From: Permianibacter aggregans
Lineage (GTDB): Bacteria > Pseudomonadota > Gammaproteobacteria > Enterobacterales > Permianibacteraceae
NCBI RefSeq assembly: GCF_009756665.1
Contig: NZ_CP037953.1
Span: 2,294,001-2,358,000 of the forward strand
Length of the DNA: 64,000 nucleotides
Direction: 5' to 3'
The notes beneath the pieces were generated by a model. That model saw nothing but the letters and a program-made list of their open reading frames with translations, was not told the origin of the DNA and ran no database searches. This document shows positions 36,669 through 46,586 of this stretch, piece after piece. The position numbers were made by a program, and so were the translations under genes. The number at the start of each line of letters is the position of its first letter. Within the stretch, counting starts at the first letter, position 1.

Positions 36669-39600
36669 ATGGCCGATAACTATGATCAACTCGCCCTTAA
36701 ATGGGTGCGTGAAGAAGTCAACAAAACCCTGGATCAAGCGCGCCAGGCGTTGGAAGCGTATGCGGAAAATGCCGAGGACACGACCCAGATCCGGTTTTGT
36801 GTTTCCTGTTTGCATCAGGTGCGCGGCACGTTGCAAATGCTGGAATTTTACGGCGCTGCCCTGTTTGCCGAAGAAATGGAATATCTGGCCGAGGCGATTG
36901 CTGAAGGCAAAGTGAAATTGCCGCCCCGGGCGATGGAAGTGCTGATGGGTGCGGTGTTGCAGCTGCCGACTTATCTTGAGCGGGTGCAAGCCGGTCAGCG
37001 CGATTTACCGGTCATTCTGTTACCGCTGCTGAACGATTTGCGCGCCTCGCGCGGCGAAACGCTGCTCAGCGAAAGCGCCATCTTTACCCCGACACTGGAA
37101 GGTGTGGTTGCACCGCATCGTGCGCCACTGGCGGATCAACCGCAAAGCGATGCCGAATACCAGGAGATGGCGAAAAAACTGCGCCATCATTTCCAGCGCG
37201 GTTTGCTCGGCGTTTTGCGTAATCAGGAAATCAAAGAAAGCCTGACGCGCTTGTACAAAGTCGTCGAGCGACTCGAACACATTTGCAGTGACCGCCCGAT
37301 CGCGATGCTCTGGTGGGTGGCTGGCGGCTTCATCGAAGCAATTGCCGAAAACCAGAACTATAAAAATGCGTCGGTGCATGCGCTGCTCGGTCAAGTCGAC
37401 AAGTATTTAAAACAACTCGGTGAAGAAGGCGTCATGGTGCTGGACCACGACGTGCCGGCCGATTTGCTGAAAAACCTGCTCTATTACGTCGCCTGTGCCC
37501 AAGGCTCCAGTGCCCGTTTGCAAGAATTGCAAAAAGCGTTCGATCTGCGTGCGGCGTTGCCAAGCGCTGATGACTTGGAAGCCGAACGGCGCCGGATGAC
37601 CGGCTCCGATGCCACCGCGATTCGCACCGTGTTGACCGCGCTCAATGAAGATTTGGCCGGCGTCAAAGACGGCCTGGATTTGTTCGTACGCAGCAAGCAG
37701 CGCCAGCCGCAAGATTTGCTTGGCTTGTTGCCCACTCTGCGCCAGATCGCCGATACGCTTGGCATGCTCGGTTTGGGTGTGCCGCGTGATGCCGTGCGTC
37801 AGCAAGTCAAATCGCTGCAGACGGTCGCTGACTCCGGACAGATGCCGACCGATGCCCACGTCATGGACATCGCCGGTGCGTTGTTGTTTGTTGAAGCGAA
37901 CCTCGCGACCGTCGCCGCCAACGCCGCCGCGCTCGCCGCCGAAGAAACCGATGCCGATGCCAAATCCGAGCACAGCGAAGAAGAAATCGCCGCTGAAGCG
38001 CAGTTCGACAGTGCCCGCGAAGTGCTGATCAACGAATGCCGCGGCAATATTCAAAAGTGCAAAGATTCGATCATTGACTTCATGGCCTCGAATTGGGACC
38101 ACCGCCTGCTGGAAGGCGTGCCGACCCAGTTGGTCGAAGTGCAGGGTGGTTTGCAGATCATTGGTTTGCCGGAAGCGGCCGATATGGTTGGCACCTGCCA
38201 AAAATTCCTGGCCGAACGCGTCGTTGCCCGTTCGCAAGTGCCTGACGCCTCACTGCTCGATGCCCTGGCCGACGTGCTGACTTCGGTCGAATATTTCCTG
38301 GAATCGATGCAGGAAGCTGGTGGCGAAGGCCTGGCCTCGGTGCTGGCTTCGGCGGAAACCGCGCACGATCAAATCGCTGCAGCGCTGCAAACACCGGAAG
38401 CGCCTGCTGAGGCACCCGCTCCGGTCGCAGCCGCCCCTGCACCGACGCCCGCCCCGGCGCCGACACCGCCGCCGAGTCGCGCGCAAAGCGATGACGACAT
38501 GATCGATGATGAAGTCATCGAGATTTTTATCGAAGAAGCGGCCGAGCAGCTCGAGGTCATTCGCGAATGCTTACCGAAATGGGAAGAAGACGAAGACGAT
38601 CGCGATAGCCTGATCACGATACGCCGCGCGTTCCACACGCTGAAAGGTTCCGGGCGTCTGGTTGGCGCCTCGTTGCTCGGCGAAACTGCCTGGTCCATGG
38701 AAAACATGCTGAACCGGGTCATCGACGGCACACTGAAAGTCACTCGTGAAGTCTTTGCCGTCGTCCGCGATGCCGCTCATACGGTCATTCCGGCGCTGCA
38801 TCAGGCATTCGCCAACAAGACCGAGCCAAGCTTGCGGCCGGAAGCGTTGATGGCTCGCGCTGATGCCCTGGCCAAAGGCGAGGTAGCCCCAGCCGCCGCA
38901 CCAGCGCCGACTCCGGTGGCCGAAGCACCGGCACCAGTCGTGCCGGAGCCGGAAGTGAGCCTGCCGGAGCCAGAAGCTACGGCACCCGAAACACCGGAAT
39001 TTACCATTGCCGACGAAATGCCGGTCGAGATCGAGCCGACGCTGGAAATCCCGACTGCCGAGGAATTGCAGTTGGATGAAACGGCGCTCGACGTACCAAT
39101 GCTCGATGTACCGGTCGACGAACAGCACAAACTGCCGGAAGAATTCGGCGAAGCGGTCAGCGAAGAAAGCGCCGAAGAAGTACCGATGCTGACCGAAATG
39201 GATCCGGAAGCGGCATTCCACGCCCCTGATGAAGAGTTCGGTGAGATCAGCCTGCCGGAAACCGAAGAAATCGGCGACACCCTCGACGCCTTGAGTCCGA
39301 CGCCAGAACTGCCGGAAGTCGAAGAAACCATCGATATGGGCGAGTTCGCGTTGCCGGAAGTCGAAGAAGAACCGGTCAACGGCCTCTACGATATTTTTGC
39401 TGGCGAAGCCGGTGGTCATCTCGACAGCATCGAGCGCTTCATTGCCGATGCCGCGTTGTCGCCGTTCTCGCCGAAAGTCAGCGACGAATTGATCCGTGCC
39501 TTGCATACCCTGAAAGGCAGTGCCCGGATGGCGCAACTCGAAGGCATTGCTGCGGTCATGACGCCGTTGGAAAAACACGTGCGCGAATTGCAAAACCGCG

Positions 39601-42600
39601 ACGCCCATGTGCCGGATGAGTTGCTTGCCTTGCTTGATGAAAGCAAGCAGGAGCTGCGTCATGTGCTGCCGCAACTGCAGTCACGTCAATCACCGGACGA
39701 GAGCAAGCTGAATGCCTTGGCAGCGCGTGCTGAAGCGCTGGACCTGAGTGTGCAGACGGCAGAAACCGGCAAGCGCGATCCGGAGGTACTGAACCTGTTC
39801 CTGTCGGAAGCTTTGGATCTGGTGTCCGATGCCGATCTGGCGCTGAAATCCTGGCAGGATGCGCAAGACGAAACCGCCAAAGACAATCTGGTCGAGTTGA
39901 TGGCCACGCTGCAGCAAGCCGCCGAAACCGCGCAGCTCGATGCCGTGGTATCGCTGGCGACCTTGCTTGGTCAGTTCTTCCAGAACGCCATTGCGCAACC
40001 CGATGAAGCGTTTTTCCAGTTGGCCGCGAAAGGTAATGTTGCGCTGTTCGACCAGTTCGACCGCATCGCTGCCGATCAGACGCCATTGATCCCGGTTGAT
40101 CTGGTGGCGCAAATCAACAGCTATCAACCCGCACCGGTTGCGGCGGAAAAGCCGGAACTGCGCGACGAAGATTTCATGGTCGATTTTGGTTTCGAAACCG
40201 AAACCGAAACCGAAACCGAAACCGAAAGCACACCGGAAATCAGTGGCGATGTGACCGATCCGTCGATGACGGAAGAATCCTCAGTCAAAGAGCCGGAGCT
40301 GGCGACGCCTGCCGAGCCGGTGAGCATCGACACACCGACAATCGAAACGGCGGAAACCAAAGCGCCAGAAGTCGAAGTCATGCCAGGCTTTGCGCTGCGC
40401 GATACGGCGAAACCGGAACAGAAAGCCGAAGACACGTTCACCTTTGATGATGTCGCCTTTGTCAGTGAAGATGAACTGCATGTCGACAGCGCCGCGCTGG
40501 AAGCCTATGCCGCCGGCGACAAGCCGCAAACGGTCGATATCGATGAAGACGGCGAAGAAATTCTGCAGGTATTCCTGGAGGAAGCCGACGACATTCTCAA
40601 CGATATGGAAAACACCATTGCTGCTTGGGCCTCGGCACCGACCGACAAAGCGGCCGTGGCGTTGTTGCAGCGTCAATTGCACACGCTGAAAGGTGGCGCC
40701 CGTCTGTCAGAGTTGAACGTCATTGGCGACTTGTCGCACGAGCTGGAAAACCTGTACGAAGCGATCAACGATGGCCGCGAGCAAACGACCACGGCGCACA
40801 TCAAAGTGACGCAAGAAGCGCGCGATCGTCTGGCTGACTTGATCAACGAAGTGCGCCAGCATCGCACCCAGACCAAGCCGAGCGTGTTCTGGCAGCGTCT
40901 GCAAACGGCGCTGCGCGGCGAAGATCCTTATATCGACGCTGGCAAGCGCGAAACGGCGAGAAAAGCGCCGGTCGTGGAAGCACCGCGCGACGTCGCTACA
41001 CCGGCACCGAAGCCTGCAGCAGAAACGAAAAAACCGGCGGCGGTCGTGCCGTTTCCGGCGCGCGAAGCACCAGAGCCGCAACGCACGATTACGCCACTAC
41101 AAGGCGAGTTCGTTCGTGTCGCTGCCGAATCCTTGGAAGGTTTGGTTAACCTCGCCGGCGAAACCTCAATTTTCCGTGGTCGTCTGGAACAGCAGATGAC
41201 CGTGCTGCGCACCAACTTGAAAGAGATGGAGCAAACGGTTGCCCGTTTGCGCGAACAGCTGCGTAGCCTGGAAATCGAAAACGAAGCGCAGATTCAGTAC
41301 CGCCGGGAAGCGGTCGGCTCAGCTTACGATGAATTCGATCCGCTGGAATTCGACCGTTACACCCGTCAGCAGGAAGTGACTCGTTCGTTGTCGGAATCCG
41401 CAGGCGACTTGCTGAACCTGAAAGAGTCGTTGGATACCTTGGCGGCCGATTCGGAAACACTGTTGTTGCAACAAAGCCGGGTCAACTCGGAATTGCAAGA
41501 CGGCTTGATGCGCACGCGAATGGTGCCGTTCAGCTCAATCGTGCCGCGTCTGAAGCGGATGGTTCGACAAATCTCCGACGAAGTTGGCAAGGGTGTGGAG
41601 ATCGGCATTCACGCCGATGGCGAAATGGATCGCACCGTGCTCGAACGCATGGTCGCGCCACTCGAACACATGCTCCGTAACGCCATCGACCACGGCATCG
41701 AAAAACCGGCCGTGCGTGAGTCGGCTGGCAAGCCGGCAACCGGTCGAATCAAAATCCGACTGTTGCGCGAAGGCGGCGAAGTCGTTATTGAGCTGGCTGA
41801 CGATGGCGGCGGTATCAACCTCGAAGCGGTGCGCAGAAAAGCCATCGAACGCGGCCTGATTACCGAAACGACAACGCTGACCGACAAGGAGTTGATGGCG
41901 CTGATTCTGGAAGCCGGTTTCTCGACCGCCGAACAAGTCACCCAGATCTCCGGTCGTGGTGTCGGTATGGACGTTGTTGCTTCCGAGATCAAAGAACTCG
42001 GTGGCCGCATCGAAATCGATTCCGAACGCGGTCGCGGCACCCGCTTCACGGTACGTTTGCCATTCACGGTGTCGGTCAACCAAGCCTTGATGGTGCAGGT
42101 CGGCGAAGATTTCTTCGCCATTCCGCTGGCCAACATCGAAGGTATCGTGCGTGTGTCGCCGTACGAAATTCAGAGCTACTACGGCGATGACAGCAGCAAA
42201 TACGAATACGCCGGTCAGCAATACCGTATGCGTTATTTGGGTCAGCTGCTCGATCACCGTCAGACGCCGCGCTTCGAAGGCGTGTTCAAACCGATTCCGA
42301 TTCTGTTGCTGCACGGTGCCGAACAACCAGTGGCGCTGCAGGTCGATGAATTGCTCGGCTCACGCGAAGTCGTCGTGAAATCGGTTGGTTCGCTGTTGTC
42401 GCATATTTCCGGTTTGTCCGGCGCGACCATTCTTGGCGATGGCCGTGTCGTGTTCATTCTCGACTTGCCAGCGCTGTTGCGTCGTGCCGACGCCGTGCAG
42501 GCGCTGGAAGAAGAAACGAAAGTGGTCGAGGAAAAGCAACCGCTGGTGCTGGTGGTCGACGACTCGATTACCGTGCGCAAAGTCACCGCGCGTTTGCTCG

Positions 42601-42920
42601 AACGCCATTCCTATCGCGTTATCACTGCGAAGGATGGTGTCGATGCGGTCAACGTGCTGCACGATCACAAACCGGACATCATGCTGCTCGATATCGAAAT
42701 GCCGCGCATGGACGGTTTCGAATTGGCAACAATCATTCGCCACGACGAGCGCCTGAAAGAAGTGCCGATCATCATGATCACCTCGCGTACCGGCGAGAAG
42801 CATCGGGCTCGCGCCGAAGAAATCGGCGTCAACCGTTACCTCGGCAAGCCGTTCAATGATGTCGAACTGCTCGGCACGATGAGCGAATTGCTGCAGGCCG
42901 ATGCACTGAGCGAAGTCTGA
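36669..42920 (+). CDS. chpA: hybrid chemosensory histidine kinase ChpA (PilL)
   Basis: A 2083-aa CheA-type kinase with serial phosphotransfer domains. Three HTLKG phospho-His sites are visible at His656, His946 and His1338. Further Hpt-like helical domains at the N terminus (CLHQVRGTLQ, about residue 50), near 450-520 and near 1040-1110 lack the consensus. Residues ~580-620 and 730-910 are Pro/Ala/Glu-rich linkers. The dimerisation/ATPase region has HMLRNAIDHGIE, ELADDGGGIN and SGRGVGMDVV (about 1660-1770). Then come a CheW-like domain (about 1800-1950) and a receiver with Asp2008 (IMLLDIEMPRMDG). P. aeruginosa ChpA (2472 aa) has the same plan. It is followed by a hairpin and chpB. Confidence 0.95.
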   Translation: MADNYDQLALKWVREEVNKTLDQARQALEAYAENAEDTTQIRFCVSCLHQVRGTLQMLEFYGAALFAEEMEYLAEAIAEGKVKLPPRAMEVLMGAVLQLPTYLERVQAGQRDLPVILLPLLNDLRASRGETLLSESAIFTPTLEGVVAPHRAPLADQPQSDAEYQEMAKKLRHHFQRGLLGVLRNQEIKESLTRLYKVVERLEHICSDRPIAMLWWVAGGFIEAIAENQNYKNASVHALLGQVDKYLKQLGEEGVMVLDHDVPADLLKNLLYYVACAQGSSARLQELQKAFDLRAALPSADDLEAERRRMTGSDATAIRTVLTALNEDLAGVKDGLDLFVRSKQRQPQDLLGLLPTLRQIADTLGMLGLGVPRDAVRQQVKSLQTVADSGQMPTDAHVMDIAGALLFVEANLATVAANAAALAAEETDADAKSEHSEEEIAAEAQFDSAREVLINECRGNIQKCKDSIIDFMASNWDHRLLEGVPTQLVEVQGGLQIIGLPEAADMVGTCQKFLAERVVARSQVPDASLLDALADVLTSVEYFLESMQEAGGEGLASVLASAETAHDQIAAALQTPEAPAEAPAPVAAAPAPTPAPAPTPPPSRAQSDDDMIDDEVIEIFIEEAAEQLEVIRECLPKWEEDEDDRDSLITIRRAFHTLKGSGRLVGASLLGETAWSMENMLNRVIDGTLKVTREVFAVVRDAAHTVIPALHQAFANKTEPSLRPEALMARADALAKGEVAPAAAPAPTPVAEAPAPVVPEPEVSLPEPEATAPETPEFTIADEMPVEIEPTLEIPTAEELQLDETALDVPMLDVPVDEQHKLPEEFGEAVSEESAEEVPMLTEMDPEAAFHAPDEEFGEISLPETEEIGDTLDALSPTPELPEVEETIDMGEFALPEVEEEPVNGLYDIFAGEAGGHLDSIERFIADAALSPFSPKVSDELIRALHTLKGSARMAQLEGIAAVMTPLEKHVRELQNRDAHVPDELLALLDESKQELRHVLPQLQSRQSPDESKLNALAARAEALDLSVQTAETGKRDPEVLNLFLSEALDLVSDADLALKSWQDAQDETAKDNLVELMATLQQAAETAQLDAVVSLATLLGQFFQNAIAQPDEAFFQLAAKGNVALFDQFDRIAADQTPLIPVDLVAQINSYQPAPVAAEKPELRDEDFMVDFGFETETETETETESTPEISGDVTDPSMTEESSVKEPELATPAEPVSIDTPTIETAETKAPEVEVMPGFALRDTAKPEQKAEDTFTFDDVAFVSEDELHVDSAALEAYAAGDKPQTVDIDEDGEEILQVFLEEADDILNDMENTIAAWASAPTDKAAVALLQRQLHTLKGGARLSELNVIGDLSHELENLYEAINDGREQTTTAHIKVTQEARDRLADLINEVRQHRTQTKPSVFWQRLQTALRGEDPYIDAGKRETARKAPVVEAPRDVATPAPKPAAETKKPAAVVPFPAREAPEPQRTITPLQGEFVRVAAESLEGLVNLAGETSIFRGRLEQQMTVLRTNLKEMEQTVARLREQLRSLEIENEAQIQYRREAVGSAYDEFDPLEFDRYTRQQEVTRSLSESAGDLLNLKESLDTLAADSETLLLQQSRVNSELQDGLMRTRMVPFSSIVPRLKRMVRQISDEVGKGVEIGIHADGEMDRTVLERMVAPLEHMLRNAIDHGIEKPAVRESAGKPATGRIKIRLLREGGEVVIELADDGGGINLEAVRRKAIERGLITETTTLTDKELMALILEAGFSTAEQVTQISGRGVGMDVVASEIKELGGRIEIDSERGRGTRFTVRLPFTVSVNQALMVQVGEDFFAIPLANIEGIVRVSPYEIQSYYGDDSSKYEYAGQQYRMRYLGQLLDHRQTPRFEGVFKPIPILLLHGAEQPVALQVDELLGSREVVVKSVGSLLSHISGLSGATILGDGRVVFILDLPALLRRADAVQALEEETKVVEEKQPLVLVVDDSITVRKVTARLLERHSYRVITAKDGVDAVNVLHDHKPDIMLLDIEMPRMDGFELATIIRHDERLKEVPIIMITSRTGEKHRARAEEIGVNRYLGKPFNDVELLGTMSELLQADALSEV
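40194..40229 (+). repeat. in-frame hexanucleotide repeat (GAAACC)5 in chpA
   Basis: Five perfect GAAACC units are followed by one GAAAGC, encoding (Glu-Thr)5-Glu-Ser in an acidic linker between Hpt domains. Unit gain or loss would keep the frame and change linker length by two residues. Confidence 0.9.
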
Positions 42921-42942
42921 TGTCATCGCTGTTGCTCGGGAT

Positions 42943-42975
42943 GAAAACCGCTGCCGAAAAACGGCCGCGGTTTTC
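42943..42975 (+). terminator. hairpin between chpA and chpB (possible attenuator)
   Basis: A long inverted repeat GAAAACCGC/GCGGTTTTC encloses GCCG/CGGC with a 5-nt A loop and one mismatch. It is followed by GTTGTTGTTG rather than a clean T run. It could reduce transcription into chpB. Genes on both sides belong to one functional cluster. Confidence 0.55.
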
Positions 42976-43007
42976 GTTGTTGTTGCCGTTGAATTGAGGC
43001 CAGGTTG

Positions 43008-45953
43008 ATGAGCGCCCGCCTGCGTGTCGGCCTGATTGGTTCAGGTGATGACAACAGCAATACGCTGCTGCGTCTGCTGGTCGAGCAGGGCATTCAAATC
43101 GTGCACGCGCTGGAACCGAAAGATCTCACTGAGCAGCATATCCGCGACAGCCATCTCGATGTCTGGCTGCTCGATCTCGACGATGCCCATTGGCACAACA
43201 AGCTCGACGAGTTGATGGATCATTCCAATGTGCCGATCTTTTTCAACGAACACCAATCGATCGCCCAGCAAGCGCACCTCGATTACTGGGCGCGCAACTT
43301 AATCACTCGCATGGAAGAGCTGGCTGGCGACAGCGACATGCCCGTTACGGCAAACGAGGCCAAAGCCAGCACGCACCACATCGCATTCAGCAAATCGGAT
43401 ACGGCCGATACCAAGGGTGAAGCCAAAGCGGCGCCGAAAGTCGAAGCGAAAACCGACAACAAAAGCAAACCGGAAGTGCGGCCATCCGATGAGTTGACGC
43501 CACTGCCTTCGTCTATCGATCCGGAATTGCTGAAAGAAATCGAAGAACTCGAACAGCTTTTGCAGGATAAAGATCCAGCCGAGCGCAGCGATGATTTCAA
43601 ACCGTTGGAGCCGGTGCGTTTGCGCACTGAAAGCGCTAGCGATGATGCCGTCAAAGCCGCTGCTCAGGCTCGTGCTGCCGAAATCGCCAAAGCTCAGGAA
43701 GCCGCTCGGGCTCAGCAAGAGGCAGAGCGCAACGCTAAAGAACAAGCCGAGCGCCGCGCTAGAGAAGAAAGAGAGGAAGCCGAGCGCAAAATTCGCGAGC
43801 AACAGGAAGCGAAACGACTCGCGGCAGAACGGGCCGAGACCGAACGGCAAGCAGAATTAAAGCGGCAAGAAGAGGCGCGCCTCGCGGCAGAACGAGAAGC
43901 CGCACGCCGCGCCGAAGAAGCTCGCCTTGCTGCCGAAAAAGCCGAGGCCGAGCGCCAGGCCGAAATCCAGCGCCAGCAAGAGGCTGCCCGGCGCGAAGCC
44001 GAAAGATTGGAGGTGCTGCGCCAAGAGCAATTGCGCAAGGCTGAAGAAGCGAGAATAGCCGAGCTGGCTCGCCAGGAAGCTTTGCGCCAGGAAGAATTGA
44101 AACGGCAAGAAGATGCACGTCTAGCTGCGGCGCGCGAAGCCGCTCGCCAGGCCGAAGAAGCGCGGATTGCCGCCGAGAAAGCCGAGGCCGAGCGCCAAGC
44201 CGAAATCCAGCGTCAGCAAGAAGCCGCGAAACGCGAAGCCGAACGCTTGGAAGCGCTGCGCCAGGAAGAATTGAAACGGCAAGAAGAAGCACGTCTGGCT
44301 GCCGAGCGAGAAGCCGCGCGCCAGGCGGAACAAGCCCGCCTCGCTGCCGAACAGGCCGAAGCCGAACGCCAGGCTGAAATCCAGAGACAACAGCGCGAGG
44401 CTGAGCGAGAAGCGGAACGTCAGGCTTTTCTGCGCCAGGAAATCGAGCGCCAGGAAGCCCATCGCCGGGCCGAGCAGGCAAAGAAAGCCGAAGCCGAACA
44501 GGCCGCTGTGGAAGCCCGCCGAGTCGAGGCCGAGCGTCATGCCGAAGCGGATCAGGCGCGACGGCTGGCTGAAGCCAAGCAACCTCCGCCAGCACAGGAC
44601 AAGCCTGTCAGCGCCATAGACGAGCTGCTGCGGCAGGCGAAAACCGAATTGAAATCGGAATTCGGCCGTCGCGCCTCTGATGTCATTGGCCGCGGCCTGA
44701 CGACAACGCCGCCCGCCGCAACGGCCACGATGAAAGCCGATTCATTGGCTGAATTGTTGGCCAAGGCCAAATCCGAACTGCATCAGGTCGAACACGGCAG
44801 CGGTGACAACGAACCGCCAGTGGAGCTGGAGTTACCGTTCGAGCCGGAACTGGAGTTCGAGGAACTGCCGTCGTCGGATTTGACTGAGCGTCCGACCGTG
44901 CTCCGTGATGAAGCGGATATCCCGGTGCTCGCCCCGACGTCAATGGAGTCGGCAAATGACGCAGTACCGGTGCTCAGTAGCGAGCATACCGAGGCGGTCG
45001 AGTTTGAGCCGGTAGAATTCGAGCCGGTTGAGTTTGAGTCGGTGGAATTTGAATCGGTCGAACCCGAGGCGTTATCGGAGCTGGAATGGCAGCCGCTCGA
45101 TGCCGAGAGCGTGTCGGCGGATATATCAGAGTCCGAACTCTCAATCGCCGAGCCAGAACTTCATGCTGCTGAAACACTGTACATCGACTCACCGGAGATA
45201 AGTGCGCCAGGTGACTCAGCGGTCGAATTCGAGGTGCAACAGAGTGAGCCGGAGCTTGTCGAGTTGCCGACCGTCAGCCCGGAAGTGCTCAGCGTACCGA
45301 TGCTGGAAGCCGTTGCCGGTGGTGACGAATTCGAGGAACTGGAGCCAGTCACCCATGAGCCGCTGCCCTGTGATCTGTGGGTCATTGGTGCCTCGCTAGG
45401 TGGTCCGGCCGCGCTGAAGCGCTTTTTCGCGGCGCTCAATGAACCACTGCCGGTCTGCTTCCTGCTGGTCCAGCATATCGACCCGCATTTCCTGCCAGTG
45501 CTCGGCAAAATCCTTGAAGGCGCCAATCCTTTTTACCGGGTTGATGTGCTGTCGCGACCGGGGCTGATCGAGCCCGGCACGATACTGCTGGCGCCGGTGG
45601 AAAAACGCTTATGGTTCCTCGACGGTGCCCAGGTGGTGCATTCACCGCATAGCTGGACGCCGCCGTATTCACCCTGCATCAACGATGTGCTGCATGATGT
45701 TGCCATCGCTCATCCTGCGCAAAGCCATGCGATTATTTTCAGTGGCATGGGCGAAGATGGCGTCAGCGGTGCGGAAGCGATGCATCGGGCTGGTGGCGAC
45801 ATCTGGGTACAGGATGCCGAGAGCTGCGCCAGCGCTGTCATGCCTGATGCCATCGATGCCACCGGCATCGTGTCGTTACGGGCGACGCCGGAACAATTGG
45901 CAGAAAAATTGACCAAGCGCTATTTATCGAAAACCCAAACTCAACACGCGTAA
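43008..45953 (+). CDS. chpB: giant CheB-type methylesterase (ChpB-like) with long coiled-coil insert
   Basis: A 981-aa protein. Residues 1-100 form a receiver-like domain (LRVGLIGSGDDN, DVWLLDLDDAH). Residues ~115-215 are a charged linker. Residues ~215-525 are an almost uninterrupted Ala/Glu/Arg/Gln coiled coil with three copies of a repeat beginning KRQEEARLAA (43860, 44100, 44274). Residues ~600-785 are acidic, with VEFEPVEFEP-type tandem repeats near 664-690. The C-terminal CheB domain (about 787-975) retains the catalytic triad: Ser796 in GASLGG, His823 in VQHIDP, Asp917 in GMGEDG. P. aeruginosa ChpB is about 340 aa, so the insert is the oddity. A GAGGCCAGG site precedes the ATG. Confidence 0.9.
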   Translation: MSARLRVGLIGSGDDNSNTLLRLLVEQGIQIVHALEPKDLTEQHIRDSHLDVWLLDLDDAHWHNKLDELMDHSNVPIFFNEHQSIAQQAHLDYWARNLITRMEELAGDSDMPVTANEAKASTHHIAFSKSDTADTKGEAKAAPKVEAKTDNKSKPEVRPSDELTPLPSSIDPELLKEIEELEQLLQDKDPAERSDDFKPLEPVRLRTESASDDAVKAAAQARAAEIAKAQEAARAQQEAERNAKEQAERRAREEREEAERKIREQQEAKRLAAERAETERQAELKRQEEARLAAEREAARRAEEARLAAEKAEAERQAEIQRQQEAARREAERLEVLRQEQLRKAEEARIAELARQEALRQEELKRQEDARLAAAREAARQAEEARIAAEKAEAERQAEIQRQQEAAKREAERLEALRQEELKRQEEARLAAEREAARQAEQARLAAEQAEAERQAEIQRQQREAEREAERQAFLRQEIERQEAHRRAEQAKKAEAEQAAVEARRVEAERHAEADQARRLAEAKQPPPAQDKPVSAIDELLRQAKTELKSEFGRRASDVIGRGLTTTPPAATATMKADSLAELLAKAKSELHQVEHGSGDNEPPVELELPFEPELEFEELPSSDLTERPTVLRDEADIPVLAPTSMESANDAVPVLSSEHTEAVEFEPVEFEPVEFESVEFESVEPEALSELEWQPLDAESVSADISESELSIAEPELHAAETLYIDSPEISAPGDSAVEFEVQQSEPELVELPTVSPEVLSVPMLEAVAGGDEFEELEPVTHEPLPCDLWVIGASLGGPAALKRFFAALNEPLPVCFLLVQHIDPHFLPVLGKILEGANPFYRVDVLSRPGLIEPGTILLAPVEKRLWFLDGAQVVHSPHSWTPPYSPCINDVLHDVAIAHPAQSHAIIFSGMGEDGVSGAEAMHRAGGDIWVQDAESCASAVMPDAIDATGIVSLRATPEQLAEKLTKRYLSKTQTQHA
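43860..44450 (+). repeat. three imperfect tandem repeats encoding coiled coil in chpB
   Basis: Units begin at 43860, 44100 and 44274 (lengths 240, 174 and about 175 bp). The shared core encodes KRQEEARLAA, then AEAERQAEIQRQQ, then EAERLEALRQEE. The first unit has an extra 22 codons. The DNA similarity is high enough to allow recombination-based length change. Confidence 0.85.
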
Positions 45954-45967
45954 CACCGGAGTACATT

Positions 45968-46444
45968 ATGGCCGCCGCCCAAGAAGTTTATTCCTTGCTT
46001 ATCCCCGCCGCCGGCGACAGCGTGCTGCTGCCCAATGTTGGCGTCGCGGAAGTCGTGGCCTATTTCGGTAACGTCGACAAACCGAAACCAGGCGCACCGA
46101 AATGGCTGCTCGGCTACCTGCAATGGCGCGGTCGCCATGTGCCAACCATTTCGATGGAAGTGATGCTCGGTCAGGAAGCGCCGCAGCTGACCCGTTTGTC
46201 GCGTATCGCAATTCTGAACACGCCAAGCGGGGACCCGGAAGTGCCGCATGTCGCCATCGTCGTCGGCGGCATTCCGCGCTTGACCCGGGTTACGCCAGAC
46301 TTGCTGCAAGCCATTGAGGGCGACAGCCCGACGGCAAAAGTGCGGGCCTTCATGGCTGGGCAAACGATACAAATTCCGGACGTCGAAAAGTTCGAACAAA
46401 TGGCCAAGGAAACGATGGCTTTCAAACCGGAAAAGATGAGCTGA
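45968..46444 (+). CDS. chpC: CheW-like protein ChpC
   Basis: A 158-aa CheW-fold adaptor of the Pil-Chp system: VYSLLIPAAGDSVLLPNVGVAEVVAYF, WLLGYLQWRGRHVPTISMEVMLG, RLSRIAILNTPSGDPEVPHVAIVVGGIPRLTRVT. ChpC is a second CheW homologue beside PilI and is thought to connect further inputs. It follows chpB by 14 bp. Its last 20 codons (VEKFEQMAKETMAFKPEKMS) recur as a decayed copy at 48084-48146. Confidence 0.9.
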   Translation: MAAAQEVYSLLIPAAGDSVLLPNVGVAEVVAYFGNVDKPKPGAPKWLLGYLQWRGRHVPTISMEVMLGQEAPQLTRLSRIAILNTPSGDPEVPHVAIVVGGIPRLTRVTPDLLQAIEGDSPTAKVRAFMAGQTIQIPDVEKFEQMAKETMAFKPEKMS

Positions 46445-46586
46445 ACAAAAAAGCACCACCGGTACGTTCAGAAGTTTTATTGTGGCAAGGTAACGCCTTG
46501 GCTGACGATTGCCGGGAGGCTAGTAGTCCAGGCGTTTTGACATCAGCGGCATCGGTCTTTGGCCGATACCGACGGAGCGACTGCCT

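Noticed and set aside
43860-44450. Possible CRISPR-like repeat array
   Set aside because: Units are long, imperfect, in frame with chpB and without spacers.
43759-44595. Antisense frames opposite the chpB coiled-coil repeats
   Set aside because: Low-complexity Arg/Leu/Ser-rich translations that follow directly from the repeats in chpB.
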